From Peribacillus simplex NBRC 15720 = DSM 1321 (GTDB taxonomy: Bacteria; Bacillota; Bacilli; Bacillales; DSM-1321), in the NCBI RefSeq assembly GCF_002243645.1, contig NZ_CP017704.1:5226001-5290000 (forward strand): a DNA stretch of 64,000 nucleotides. The letters are read 5' to 3'. The notes under the pieces were generated by a model. The model did no database searches. It was not told the origin of the DNA and saw nothing but the letters and a program-made list of their open reading frames with translations. The translations under genes and the position numbers were made by a program. Numbering within the stretch: position 1 is the stretch's first letter; every line of letters begins with the position of its first letter. Below are positions 27,916-37,187 of this stretch, piece after piece.

Positions 27916-28770
27916 TTGTATTCCACGATAACTAGTGAAATCGTCGATCGTGTCATGATTGTTACTCTTAATCGTCCTGAGAGAATGAATGCTTTCAATG
28001 AAAAGATGTGTGAGGAGATGATTCACGCTTTTGATGAAGCGGATGAAAATGATGACGTACGAGCCGTCATTTTAACTGGCGCTGGGGATGCTTACTGTGC
28101 TGGAATGGATTTGGAAAAAGGTGCAGAAACCTTTATGGATCACACTCCTTTGGTTGAATATCGCGATGCAGGCGGGATGTTGTCATTACGGATTTTTGAG
28201 ATGAAGAAACCTATGATAGCAGCCATAAATGGTGCGGCAGTCGGGATTGGGATAACAATGACTTTGCCCATGGACATTAGAATTGCTTCAACAGATGCAA
28301 AAATGGGTTTTGTATTTGCGAGGCGGGGGATAACTATGGAGGCATGCAGCGGCTGGTTCTTACCAAGGCTTGTCGGAATGGGTAAAGCTTCCGAATGGAT
28401 TTTTACCGGAAGGATGATTTCGGCAAGTGAAGCATATGAGGGAAGGTTGGTAAACAAGATCGTAGAGCCAAACGAATTGATGTCTGCTGCAATGGAAATT
28501 GCAACAGACATTGCGGAAAATACATCTTCCGTCTCTGTGACGCTATCCCGACAATTAATGTGGACCATGCTCGGTGCAAACCATCCTGTTGAATCACACA
28601 AAATAGAATCGAAAATGATTCATTGGACCGGAAAACAAGCGGATGCACTAGAAGGTATCGAAGCTTTCCTCGAAAAAAGGAAAGCCGATTTCAAAATGAA
28701 AAGCAGCACTGATATGCCTCCGTTTTATCCATGGGGAACGGATCGAACGTATGAAGTGGATAAGAAATGA
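27916..28770 (+). CDS. Enoyl-CoA hydratase/isomerase (crotonase) family protein
   Basis: A 284-residue crotonase. It shows VMIVTLNRPERMNAFNEKM, oxyanion-hole segments AVILTGAGDAYCAGMDLEKG near 55-70 and MIAAINGAAVGIGITMTLPMDIRIAS near 95-120, then FVFARRGITMEACSGWFLPRLVG with a Glu at a usual catalytic position. It probably hydrates or isomerises an acyl-CoA; the acyl chain cannot be assigned. No other beta-oxidation gene is adjacent. TTG start set by AAGGAGGG, 8 nt before it. Confidence 0.87.
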   Translation: MYSTITSEIVDRVMIVTLNRPERMNAFNEKMCEEMIHAFDEADENDDVRAVILTGAGDAYCAGMDLEKGAETFMDHTPLVEYRDAGGMLSLRIFEMKKPMIAAINGAAVGIGITMTLPMDIRIASTDAKMGFVFARRGITMEACSGWFLPRLVGMGKASEWIFTGRMISASEAYEGRLVNKIVEPNELMSAAMEIATDIAENTSSVSVTLSRQLMWTMLGANHPVESHKIESKMIHWTGKQADALEGIEAFLEKRKADFKMKSSTDMPPFYPWGTDRTYEVDKK

Positions 28771-28893
28771 AGGTAAGGTAAGGGAATCCAGGGCTTCGGA
28801 AGTTTGTGATAATTTTTACTTTTCGGATAAATTAGGGTTTCTTTTCTTAGTGTGTTATACTGGGTTTACCATTTACTAAACTTGTTTCATGTT

Positions 28894-28922
28894 CCCTATT
28901 CCCTGTGAATAGGGTTTTTTTT
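28894..28922 (+). terminator. Intrinsic terminator downstream of the crotonase gene
   Basis: CCCTATTC pairs with GAATAGGG around a 5-nt loop, then eight T. It lies 120 bp past the stop codon. Confidence 0.8.
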
Positions 28923-28940
28923 ATGTTTGCTTTTTCAATC

Positions 28941-28972
28941 AAAAAAAACAGACCCTACAAGTAGGGTCTGTT
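28941..28972 (-). terminator. Terminator of the cold-shock gene
   Basis: AACAGACCCTAC pairs with GTAGGGTCTGTT; an eight-T run follows on the minus strand. Confidence 0.88.
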
Positions 28973-28989
28973 ATATATTGTATTTAAAA

Positions 28990-29190
28990 TTACGCTTTTT
29001 GAACGTTAGTAGCTTGGGGTCCACGTTGACCTTGCTCAACTTCAAAAGTAACTTCTTGACCTTCGTCTAATGATTTGAATCCTTCGCTTTGGATAGCTGA
29101 GAAATGTACGAATACATCGTCTCCGTTTTCGCGTTCGATGAAGCCAAATCCTTTTTCTGCGTTAAACCATTTTACTTTACCTTGTTCCAT
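28990..29190 (-). CDS. cspC: Cold-shock protein, CspC type
   Basis: A 66-residue single OB-fold cold-shock domain with both RNA-binding motifs: KGFGFIE (RNP1) and DVFVHFSAI (RNP2). Its sequence is closest to remembered B. subtilis CspC, sharing [24 protein letters not shown]. It acts as a cytoplasmic RNA chaperone at low temperature and in stationary phase. The start follows GGAGGCAAC. The long AT-rich leader (about 29191-29300) is usual for csp mRNAs, which are regulated by leader folding; I did not fold it. Confidence 0.95.
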   Translation of the reverse strand: MEQGKVKWFNAEKGFGFIERENGDDVFVHFSAIQSEGFKSLDEGQEVTFEVEQGQRGPQATNVQKA

Positions 29191-29374
29191 TGTTGTTGCC
29201 TCCTAGTGTGAATCCACACATTGTGTTACTACCCTTGCTCAATCATTAGACGAAAAGTTTTTCACTTATCAATCTTCCCGAACAAAAATAATTCTTTTTA
29301 AATATAACAGATAATGTCGGAATCTGCAAGCTAACAAGGGAAGATTATTTATGTACACAGACAATGAACAATTA

Positions 29375-30331
29375 TTAATACCCTTTTTTGTAATCAAGTA
29401 AATTTGTTGAAGGTGTTTTACCATTTAGATAGTTCTTTAAATTCGGAATGAAAATTTCCTGAATAAGCCTTTGGTCGTAAAATTCCGTATTTCCGGATGT
29501 ATGCGGTGTGATGATTACATTGTTCAACTCCCATAATGGGCTATTCTCAGGAAGTGGCTCCGTTTCAAACACATCAAGTCCAGCACCCGCAATATCTTTG
29601 TCTTTAAGCGCTTGAACCAATTCGTTCTGAATGACGATATTTCCCCTTCCTATATTAATGAAAAAAGCGGAGGGTTTCATTAACTCGAATTCTTTTTTTC
29701 CGAACATATTCAGTGTTTCTGGGGTCAATGGTAATGTCACGACAATATAATCGCACCTAGGAAGAAGATCATTCAATTGTTTTTGTGTGAACATCTTATC
29801 GACAAATTCTTCTGATTTACCTGAATGGCGCATTCCTAATACGGTCATGCCAAAAGCCTTGGCAATTTTAGCGGTTTCCTTTCCGATTTTTCCGACACCG
29901 ATGATCCCTATGGTCTTTTCATGAATTTCCTGCTTCATATGTGCGTGATGCCAAGTCTTTGCCTGCTGTTGCTTAATATATGTATCTACTTTTCTTGTTA
30001 AGGCAAGCATTAACGCAAAAATCGTTTCTGAAATGGGATACGCATGGACGCCATTTGCAGTTGTAATTTGTACATCCTTTTGTTCTAAATTTTTCAGGGG
30101 TAAAGCATTCACTCCTGCACTCCATGTCTGAATCCATTTTACTTCGCTTGAGATAATCGATTCAGACATTTCCGCTTTCCATCCTGCGATCACTTCAGCA
30201 TCGGCTATATGATCCTTCCATAGTTCCGGAGATCTTCCAGTGATAACAGTCCACTCTGGAACCAATTCTTTGATCTTCTGTAATAAGAACTCATTCAAAT
30301 TTTGGCTTATTATTAGTTTCCTTTTTGGCAT
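29375..30331 (-). CDS. D-isomer-specific 2-hydroxyacid dehydrogenase
   Basis: A 318-residue NAD(P)-dependent enzyme. Rossmann motif GIIGVGKIGKETAKIAKAFGM near 144-165. Catalytic Arg region WIQTWSAGVN..NGVHAYPISE, NIGRGNIV with the second conserved Arg, Glu in DVFETEPLP, and catalytic His in IITPHTSG near 285. It reduces a 2-keto acid or oxidises a D-2-hydroxy acid, in the hydroxypyruvate/glyoxylate reductase-like branch. Substrate not defined. Start ATG follows AGGAGGATAATT. Single gene. Confidence 0.88.
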   Translation of the reverse strand: MPKRKLIISQNLNEFLLQKIKELVPEWTVITGRSPELWKDHIADAEVIAGWKAEMSESIISSEVKWIQTWSAGVNALPLKNLEQKDVQITTANGVHAYPISETIFALMLALTRKVDTYIKQQQAKTWHHAHMKQEIHEKTIGIIGVGKIGKETAKIAKAFGMTVLGMRHSGKSEEFVDKMFTQKQLNDLLPRCDYIVVTLPLTPETLNMFGKKEFELMKPSAFFINIGRGNIVIQNELVQALKDKDIAGAGLDVFETEPLPENSPLWELNNVIITPHTSGNTEFYDQRLIQEIFIPNLKNYLNGKTPSTNLLDYKKGY

Positions 30332-30452
30332 AATTATCCTCCTGTATCATTTTTTCTGAATTATACGTAAATTTCCATAATATTTCAATTGGGAAAGCGA
30401 TTGCTTAACAATCTTGCTATAATACTAATAATCAATGGAATGGGGTGTATAC

Positions 30453-31001
30453 ATGAACGTGAAAGACATATATGGGCAGCTGCCTACTATAGAATCAAAA
30501 CGTTTGGTTATGAGGAAAGTCACCATGAATGATGCCGAGGACATGTTCGCTTATGCATCCAACGGTGAAGTTTCCCGTTACGTCACATGGGAAGCACATC
30601 GTTCTCTAAGTGATACAAGGGATTTTATCCGATTTATCCTACAAAATTATGAGGATAAGAAAATCGCTCCGTGGGGCATAGAACACAAGGAAAGTGGTAA
30701 GTTGATTGGTACTATTGATTTTGTTTCATGGCAGGTTGATCATCATAGTGCAGAAATCGGATATGTGCTTGCACCCGAATATTGGGGGAGTGGCTTGATG
30801 ACGGAGGCAGCGCAAAAGATAATCGCCTTTGGCTTCGAAAATATGAACCTAGTTCGAATACAAGCACGCTGCTTCGTTGAAAATTTGGGTTCAGAGCGAG
30901 TCATGCAAAAGACTGGTATGTCTTTTGAGGGAATCATAAGAAAAGGAATGTTTGTTAAGGGAAAGCATCAAGACTTAAAGCTATACTCCATTATTAAATG
31001 A
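30453..31001 (+). CDS. GNAT acetyltransferase, RimJ type
   Basis: About 182 residues. It starts TIESKRLVMRKV, has the acetyl-CoA loop AEIGYVLAPEYWGSGLMTEAAQKII near 95-115, then NLVRIQARCFVENLGSERVMQKTGMSFEG. Same family as the acetyltransferase at 20.1 kb but not a near duplicate. The ATG at 30453 is chosen because AATGGGGTG precedes it; the ATG at 30435 would place that site inside the gene. No terminator is evident. Confidence 0.85.
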   Translation: MNVKDIYGQLPTIESKRLVMRKVTMNDAEDMFAYASNGEVSRYVTWEAHRSLSDTRDFIRFILQNYEDKKIAPWGIEHKESGKLIGTIDFVSWQVDHHSAEIGYVLAPEYWGSGLMTEAAQKIIAFGFENMNLVRIQARCFVENLGSERVMQKTGMSFEGIIRKGMFVKGKHQDLKLYSIIK

Positions 31002-31222
31002 TGGCTGTGAACTCTGCTGATTAAAGAGAAAGCAATAAGGAAATATACATCGGTTTTGGAAGCGTGAATTTCCGTTCATGATTATAATGAATATGGGAAA
31101 ATCAAAAACAAACAATGTGTTCAAATATTAAATCAAAAACTATACATAACGTCTAATGAAAAAAGTCCGTTTGAAAAATATAATGAAACTATGAAATCGT
31201 GTTGAAATGGAGGGTTTCTTTA

Positions 31223-32680
31223 ATGGCAGTTATCAATGATGTAGAAACGTTGAAAAATTATATCGGTGGCAAATGGGTGGATTCCACAACTTCGAAACAT
31301 GAACAAGTGCCTAATCCGGCAACAGGAGAAGCTTTGGCAATCGTACCCCTTTCAACAAAGGAAGATGTAAACCAAGCGGTGCAGGTTGCTAAAAAGGCGT
31401 ATAAAGAATGGAAAAAGGTGGCCGTTCCAAAAAGAGCTCGCTTCTTATTCCGTTACCAGCAATTATTGATAGAACACTGGGATGAGCTTGCAAAGCTGGT
31501 CACGATCGAAAATGGAAAAAGCTATACAGAAGCATATGGTGAGGTTCAGCGTGGGATTGAGTGCGTGGAGTTTGCAGCAGGTGCGCCTACCTTGATGATG
31601 GGCAGTCAGCTTCCTGATATTTCTCCAGGTATTGAATCTGGCATGTATCGTTATCCAATGGGTGTCGTTGCCGGGATTACGCCGTTTAATTTCCCGATGA
31701 TGGTGCCATGTTGGATGTTCCCGCTGGCGATAGCTTGTGGAAATACGTTTATCTTAAAACCTTCAGAACGGACACCGCTCTTAGCCAACCGTCTTGTGGA
31801 ATTATTGACAGAAGCAGGAGTTCCGGATGGGGTTGTCAATATTGTCCATGGTGCCCATGATGTCGTGAATGGGATTTTGGAACATGAAGACATTAAAGCG
31901 GTATCATTTGTTGGATCCCAACCTGTCGCAGAGTATGTATACAAAACGGCAGCTGCCAATAAAAAACGTGTCCAGGCTTTATCAGGAGCGAAAAATCATT
32001 CAATCGTCATGCCTGATGCGGATTTGAATAATGCGGTAACGAACATAACGAATGCCGCTTTCGGATCTGCAGGCGAGCGCTGCATGGCTGCGTCAGTGGT
32101 TGTTGCGGTGGGGGAAGTGGGAGATTCGCTTGTTGAGAGATTAAAGGCTGCAGCGGATGATATCAAGATTGGGAATGGAATGGATAAGGACGTTTTCCTG
32201 GGACCTGTGATTCGTGATACTCATAAAAAGAGAACAGAACAATATATTGAAATCGGGGAAAAAGAAGGAGCTGTCCTCCTTCGTGATGGCAGGAATGAAG
32301 GCGATCAGGAAAATGGCTATTACGTTGGACCGACATTATTTGATCATGTAAAAACAAACATGAAAATATGGAAGGATGAAATTTTTGCTCCTGTCTTATC
32401 CATAGTACGGGTTAATACCCTGGAAGAGGCAATCGAATTGACCAATCAATCCGAATTTGCCAATGGTGCCTGCCTCTATACGGATAGCGCAAAAGCCATC
32501 CGGGAATTTCGCGAAGAAATTGATGCAGGGATGCTTGGTATTAACCTTGGGGTACCCGCGCCAATGGCATTCTTTCCATTTTCCGGCTATAAAAGTTCAT
32601 TTTATGGAGACCTTCATGCCAATGGGAAAGACGGCGTAGAATTTTACACTAGAAAGAAAATGTTAACGGCAAGATACTGA
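31223..32680 (+). CDS. mmsA: CoA-acylating (methyl)malonate-semialdehyde dehydrogenase
   Basis: About 485 residues. ALDH fold of the MmsA/IolA branch: [11 protein letters not shown] start, [26 protein letters not shown] with the CoA-dependent subfamily signature, [29 protein letters not shown], and catalytic Cys in SAGERCMA near 284. It converts methylmalonate or malonate semialdehyde to propionyl- or acetyl-CoA with NAD and CoA. The inositol genes are absent. Its partner is the omega-aminotransferase 72 bp downstream, so the likely role is beta-alanine or beta-aminoisobutyrate use. The ATG at 31223 follows ATGGAGGG. Confidence 0.93.
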   Translation: MAVINDVETLKNYIGGKWVDSTTSKHEQVPNPATGEALAIVPLSTKEDVNQAVQVAKKAYKEWKKVAVPKRARFLFRYQQLLIEHWDELAKLVTIENGKSYTEAYGEVQRGIECVEFAAGAPTLMMGSQLPDISPGIESGMYRYPMGVVAGITPFNFPMMVPCWMFPLAIACGNTFILKPSERTPLLANRLVELLTEAGVPDGVVNIVHGAHDVVNGILEHEDIKAVSFVGSQPVAEYVYKTAAANKKRVQALSGAKNHSIVMPDADLNNAVTNITNAAFGSAGERCMAASVVVAVGEVGDSLVERLKAAADDIKIGNGMDKDVFLGPVIRDTHKKRTEQYIEIGEKEGAVLLRDGRNEGDQENGYYVGPTLFDHVKTNMKIWKDEIFAPVLSIVRVNTLEEAIELTNQSEFANGACLYTDSAKAIREFREEIDAGMLGINLGVPAPMAFFPFSGYKSSFYGDLHANGKDGVEFYTRKKMLTARY

Positions 32681-32751
32681 TAGGAAAGTGGGGGTCGACG
32701 CGAATTGTGGTCGGCCTTCCTTTATACATTATTTTAGGAGGAGTGTAGCTT

Positions 32752-34092
32752 ATGCAGGTTGAAAAACAGGGTCAGGATCTTAAAGCTTTGGATGGTAAAT
32801 ATGTGTGGCATCATATGAAAGGGGCTGAACCCATCCCTGGGGCAATGGTGATTAAAAACGGGCAAGGAGCATGGATTACGGATGTTGATGGGAATCGCTT
32901 CCTGGATGGGATGTCAGGTTTATGGTGTGTCAACGTTGGTTATGGCCGCACGGAACTAGCTGAAGCAGCTTACGAGCAGCTGAAGGAACTTCCTTATGCC
33001 CCTTTAACGAATAGCCACATTCCGGCTATTAAGCTAGCAGAGAAATTAAATGAATGGCTTGGTGGGGATTATGTGATTTTCTTCTCTAATAGCGGTTCAG
33101 AAGCAAATGAGACTGCTTTTAAAATTGCGCGGCAGTATCATCAGCAAAAAGGTGAACATGGACGTTATAAATTCATTTCCCGTTATCGCGGCTATCATGG
33201 CAATTCAATGGGAGCCCTGTCAGCTACCGGGCAGGCGCAGCGAAAATATAAATATGAACCACTCGCTCCAGGATTTCTTCATGTATCACCGCCAGATTCT
33301 TACCGAAATCCAGAGGATGAAAGCGGTGAAAAAAGTGCAGCGGAAATTGAACGTACCATTACATGGGAGTTGAGCGAAACGGTGGCTGCGGTCATCATGG
33401 AACCAATCATCACTGGGGGCGGAATTTTGATGCCTCCTGATGGTTATATGAAACGTGTAAAAGAAATTTGTGAGAAAAATGGAGTCCTTCTCATTTCGGA
33501 TGAGGTCATTTGCGGGTTTGGCCGTACTGGTAAGAAATTCGGATTTATGAACTATGATGTAAAACCAGACATCGTAACAATGGCTAAAGGAATCACGAGC
33601 GCTTATCTGCCATTATCCGCTACAGCCGTCAAACGTGAAATTTATGAAGCGTATATTGGCTCAGACGTATATGACCGCTTTCGACATGTAAATACATTTG
33701 GCGGCAATCCGGCTGCCTGTGCCCTTGCTTTGAAGAATATTGAAATATATGAAAATGAAAAACTTATAGAACGGTCTAAGGAGTTAGGGCTACGCTTTCT
33801 GCAAGAGTTTGAAGAAATCAAATCTCATCCCAATGTTGGGGATGTACGTGGGAAAGGTTTGTTGGTAGGCATTGAACTAGTGGAAGATAAACTGACAAAA
33901 CAACCGATCGAACTTTCCAAAATCAATAAAGTGATTGCATCATGCAAAGAAAAGGGGCTGATCATAGGTAAAAATGGTGATACAGTAGCAGGTTTCAATA
34001 ACGTCCTGACTCTTGCTCCCCCACTTAGTATAACTGAAGAGGATTTTTCATTCATCACAACGACGGTAAAGCGAGCTCTAGCTGAACTATGA
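32752..34092 (+). CDS. Class III (PLP) omega-amino acid:pyruvate aminotransferase
   Basis: A 446-residue fold-type I transaminase. Features: IPGAMVIKNGQGAWITDVDGNRFLDGMSGLWCVNVGYGR, phosphate-binding SNSGSEANETAFK near 105, ISDEVICGFGRTGKKFG with the PLP ring Asp near 248, and catalytic Lys in TMAKGITSAYLPLSA near 280. It resembles beta-alanine:pyruvate aminotransferases. Product malonate semialdehyde would feed the preceding MmsA enzyme, yielding acetyl-CoA. The ATG follows GGAGGAGTGTAGCTT. No regulator gene is adjacent. Confidence 0.9.
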   Translation: MQVEKQGQDLKALDGKYVWHHMKGAEPIPGAMVIKNGQGAWITDVDGNRFLDGMSGLWCVNVGYGRTELAEAAYEQLKELPYAPLTNSHIPAIKLAEKLNEWLGGDYVIFFSNSGSEANETAFKIARQYHQQKGEHGRYKFISRYRGYHGNSMGALSATGQAQRKYKYEPLAPGFLHVSPPDSYRNPEDESGEKSAAEIERTITWELSETVAAVIMEPIITGGGILMPPDGYMKRVKEICEKNGVLLISDEVICGFGRTGKKFGFMNYDVKPDIVTMAKGITSAYLPLSATAVKREIYEAYIGSDVYDRFRHVNTFGGNPAACALALKNIEIYENEKLIERSKELGLRFLQEFEEIKSHPNVGDVRGKGLLVGIELVEDKLTKQPIELSKINKVIASCKEKGLIIGKNGDTVAGFNNVLTLAPPLSITEEDFSFITTTVKRALAEL

Positions 34093-34227
34093 AAATAAGG
34101 TGATGGAAAAAACTGAAAATTCAGCATTCAGTTAAGTTTCTGTATGTACGTCTTGATACACACTATTTATTTAAGAAAGATTACATCCATTTTTTTCTTT
34201 TTAAATGAGACTGCTATGTTTAGTTTT

Positions 34228-34257
34228 GCACCGTTCAGAACTTTGAACGGTGCTTTT
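34228..34257 (+). terminator. Terminator of the mmsA-aminotransferase operon
   Basis: GCACCGTTCA pairs perfectly with TGAACGGTGC around GAACTT, then TTTT. The hypothetical frame across 34144-34380 runs through this hairpin and I do not count it as a gene. Confidence 0.8.
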
Positions 34258-34415
34258 GTCTATGATAAAGGAAGAATAAGAGGAAAAGAAATCTATTATG
34301 AATTAAAGGGGATATTTTGGAATCGTTTTCCTTGCTTAGTTATAGCGGATGTTCGAAAATGGAATGATAAGGTGTGGTAGAAAATCAATATTATCCGGTA
34401 GAAGAGGTGAGGGGC

Positions 34416-35030
34416 ATGAATAATGAAGATATAACAAAAAAACTAACATTACATATCCCTGAAATTTTAGGGAGTGGGAATTTTTCAAAGTATGCTGTAT
34501 TGGTACCGCTTATAGAGAAAGAAGATGGAATTCATGTTCTTTTCGAAGAGCGTTCACACAAACTGAGAAGGCAGCCGGGGGATATATGTTTTCCGGGCGG
34601 GAAAATAGACAAACTGGACCATGATGAACAGGCGGCTGCGCTAAGGGAAACATATGAGGAACTTAATTTGAGAAAAGAAGATATCGATAATGTTTTTCCA
34701 ATCGATTATTTGGTATCTCCATTTGGGATGATTGTCTATCCATATGCAGGATTTGTTCGTAACCATCAACGGATAATACCTAATCCAGCTGAGGTAGAAA
34801 CCATTTTTACGGTCCCGCTATCCTTCTTCATGGAAAAACCGCCAGAAATTTATCATGTGAAATATAAAGTGGAACCGCATGACAACTTCCCCCATGATTT
34901 AGTCGTTGGCGGGGAGAATTATAAATGGCAGCCAAAACAGATGGAAGAATATTTTTACTTATTTAATGATCGGGTAATCTGGGGAATGACGGCGAAAATC
35001 CTTACCCATTTTATTGAAATTCTTCGTTAG
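34416..35030 (+). CDS. NUDIX hydrolase, CoA pyrophosphatase (NudL/YeaB) type
   Basis: About 204 residues. The NUDIX box is GGKIDKLDHDEQAAALRETYEEL near 68-90, and the preceding RRQPGDICFPGG is the extra CoA-pyrophosphatase signature of the NudL/PCD1 branch. It would cleave CoA and acyl-CoA to phosphopantetheine products. The ATG at 34416 follows GAGGTGAGG; the GTG at 34374 has no ribosome site. A weak CCTT/AAGG hairpin with nine T follows at 35035-35057. Confidence 0.88.
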   Translation: MNNEDITKKLTLHIPEILGSGNFSKYAVLVPLIEKEDGIHVLFEERSHKLRRQPGDICFPGGKIDKLDHDEQAAALRETYEELNLRKEDIDNVFPIDYLVSPFGMIVYPYAGFVRNHQRIIPNPAEVETIFTVPLSFFMEKPPEIYHVKYKVEPHDNFPHDLVVGGENYKWQPKQMEEYFYLFNDRVIWGMTAKILTHFIEILR

Positions 35031-35123
35031 ACCCTTCTAAAGGACCTTTTTTTTTCGATGGATTTCTATTAAACTGAAATTATGGTAAAAGTTAGGATTT
35101 AATAGAAGCGGGGGGATGAGTGG

Positions 35124-35921
35124 ATGAAGTATAGTTTTGAAGTACTTGAAAAAGAACGGGAAATGGCAATGGCTGCACTTGTGAACTTCAATGAAAACCG
35201 AGAATACTATGATGAAACCAAAGATCAGGAACTTAAGCTAGCATACTATAAAGATGGTTCCTTAGACCGGGAAGGACTGAAGGACTTACTTGTGGCAACC
35301 CATAAAAACCAGCTGAACTACTCACCACATCGTCATGTTTACCCTTGGGTGGACTTACAGGAAAATGGCCAGTTGAAAAGTCTGTATTCCGGTAAAGGGA
35401 TGGACCCTGTACGAGTAATTGAGGAAGATATCCGTATACTAGAATTGGTGTCAAGTGGCATTGAATCAACAAATACGGAGAACATTCTCGTTAATTGTGA
35501 ACATGTCGTACCTCAATCATGGTTCGATAAAAAAGAACCGATGAGGGGGGATTTGCATCATCTATTCGCCTGTGAACCAACTTGTAACAGTAGCCGGAGT
35601 AACTATCCATACCATGATTTTAAGGATTATATCCCTGAGAAATCGGCTGCCGGTATAAAAGCGGGTTGCGGGAAATCAGAGGAGGGTAAATTCGAGCCTG
35701 AATACGGAAAAGGCATCGTGGCGAGGGCTACTTTATACTTTTTACTCAGATATGAGGGCATAATAGATAGCGGCAATATTGACTTGGAGCTGCTTAGGGA
35801 ATGGCATCGGCTTTTTCCGGTCAGCACTTATGAAAAACATAGAAACCAGGCTATACATGAAATGCAGGGTAATCGTAACCCATATATAGATTTTCCCGAA
35901 ATGGCGGAGAAATGGAATTAA
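35124..35921 (+). CDS. Endonuclease I-family (His-Me finger) nuclease without signal peptide
   Basis: A 265-residue protein with the endonuclease I core: CEHVVPQSWFDKKEPMRGDLHHLFACEPTCNSSRSNYPY near 145-185, with the catalytic His, Gln/Asn and metal-binding residues, and Cys residues. The family is generally secreted (B. subtilis Bsn/YurI, E. coli EndA). Here the N-terminus is polar (MKYSFEVLEKEREMAM), with no hydrophobic segment, so a cytosolic enzyme is expected unless the start lies elsewhere. ATG follows GGGGGGATGAGTGG. No immunity-like gene is adjacent. It cuts DNA and/or RNA non-specifically in known relatives. Confidence 0.82.
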   Translation: MKYSFEVLEKEREMAMAALVNFNENREYYDETKDQELKLAYYKDGSLDREGLKDLLVATHKNQLNYSPHRHVYPWVDLQENGQLKSLYSGKGMDPVRVIEEDIRILELVSSGIESTNTENILVNCEHVVPQSWFDKKEPMRGDLHHLFACEPTCNSSRSNYPYHDFKDYIPEKSAAGIKAGCGKSEEGKFEPEYGKGIVARATLYFLLRYEGIIDSGNIDLELLREWHRLFPVSTYEKHRNQAIHEMQGNRNPYIDFPEMAEKWN

Positions 35922-35932
35922 AGAAGGATAAT

Positions 35933-35974
35933 AAAAAAGGATTGAAGCTTGGGTACAAGCTTCAATCCTTTTTT
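35933..35974. terminator. Bidirectional terminator between convergent genes
   Basis: AAAAAAGGATTGAAGCTT pairs perfectly with AAGCTTCAATCCTTTTTT around GGGTAC. It serves the nuclease gene on the plus strand and the lactonase gene on the minus strand. Confidence 0.92.
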
Positions 35975-35982
35975 ATTATCGA

Positions 35983-37041
35983 TTATAAGAATTTTACGCA
36001 AACAGGGAAGGGAACTTGAACATCTTTTTGCAATAATGTTAACTTTCCGTCCTGTTCATTCCGGGAATATAGCGTCAGGTTTCCGGATTGTTCATTAGAA
36101 GCGATCAGGAATTTTCCGCTAGGGTCCAATGAAAAATCACGTGGCCAATGTCCTTCTGTAGAAACCAGTTGCACGAATGCAAGTTTGCCAGTTTCTTGAT
36201 TGATTTGGTAAACGGCAATACTATCATGTCCGCGGTTTGCGGCATATATGAATTGCCCGTCATCAGAAATATGAATGGCGCTTCCTTGGTTATTTTCCTT
36301 GAAATCTTCCGGAACGGACCGAACCGTTTGTACTTCAGAAAAGCTTCCGGTTTGACTATCGAAGCTCAAAACAATGACTTCTGGTACAAGTTCTGCCATA
36401 ACATACGCAAATTTTCCGTTTGGGTGGAAGGTCAAATGCCGTGGTCCGCTGCCGGGAGCAACAGATAAGCTGTTTACTTCTTCCAAAACCCCATTATCTA
36501 TTTTATAGGTTATTACTTTATCTATTCCGAGGTCGACTACAGCAACGAACCTTTCATCCGGTGTGAACCCGGCGAAGTGAGTGTGCGCTTTTTCCTGACG
36601 TTCTTCATTCGGTCCTTGACCCTCATGTTGAACAGTGGATGATACGGGCATAGGGGTCGCATCGTCCTGAAGCGGATATGATTCAATCACGCCTTCTCCA
36701 TAACTGGAAGTGACCAAGACCTGTTTCTTGCTGTCGACACTTATATGGCAGGAAGAGCCATTTGGTGTCAGTTGTTTGCCCAAGAAGGTAAGCTCACCTG
36801 ATTCTTCATTGATCGAATAGGCTGAAACTCCACCGCTGCCCGCTTCTTTTAAAATGGCGTAGAGATTCTTCTTGTCCTGGCTGATGGCGACATAAGTCGG
36901 ATCGGTTAATTCTGCTGCAAGAACCGGTGTACTGAGTTTTCCTTCTTCTGTATCTAAAGTAAAGCGGTAAATACCTTCGCTGTTTCCTTTTGTGTAAGTA
37001 CCTATGTATCCAATGATGTTCTGTTGATCATGTTTTTCCAT
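35983..37041 (-). CDS. Lactonase-family beta-propeller (6-phosphogluconolactonase type)
   Basis: About 352 residues, seven-bladed propeller of the Pgl/YkgB family. Repeated blade motifs include IGYIGTYTKGNSEGIYRF at the start, VDSKKQVLVTSSYGEGVIE, HTHFAGFTPDERFVAVVDLGIDKV, GSGPRHLTFHPNGKFAYVMAE, ISDDGQFIYAANRGHDSIAVY and PRDFSLDPSGKFLIASNEQSGNLTLY. Expected function is hydrolysis of 6-phosphogluconolactone, but the family also includes muconate-cycloisomerase-like folds. The ATG at 37041 follows GGAGGAGATAAAT; the upstream in-frame ATG at 37056 would start inside that site. Confidence 0.85.
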   Translation of the reverse strand: MEKHDQQNIIGYIGTYTKGNSEGIYRFTLDTEEGKLSTPVLAAELTDPTYVAISQDKKNLYAILKEAGSGGVSAYSINEESGELTFLGKQLTPNGSSCHISVDSKKQVLVTSSYGEGVIESYPLQDDATPMPVSSTVQHEGQGPNEERQEKAHTHFAGFTPDERFVAVVDLGIDKVITYKIDNGVLEEVNSLSVAPGSGPRHLTFHPNGKFAYVMAELVPEVIVLSFDSQTGSFSEVQTVRSVPEDFKENNQGSAIHISDDGQFIYAANRGHDSIAVYQINQETGKLAFVQLVSTEGHWPRDFSLDPSGKFLIASNEQSGNLTLYSRNEQDGKLTLLQKDVQVPFPVCVKFL

Positions 37042-37164
37042 ATTTATCTCCTCCAAGAAAGATTTGTGTTTATTTTTATTTTAACATAGATGATACCCAT
37101 TATATCCTTTTCCCGGTTTAAGTTGAGTTGGAACCTTTTTTATTTAAAAATTTTTGGGTGAGAA

Positions 37165-37187
37165 GAAAAAAACCCCGACTAGGGGGT
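37165..37187 (-). terminator. Terminator of guaD-ade
   Basis: ACCCCC/GGGGT stem touching the ade stop codon, followed on the minus strand by seven T. Confidence 0.7.

Noticed and set aside
34144..34380. Open frame of 78 codons between the aminotransferase and the NUDIX gene
   Set aside because: It reads straight through the strong terminator at 34228-34257 and has no family resemblance.
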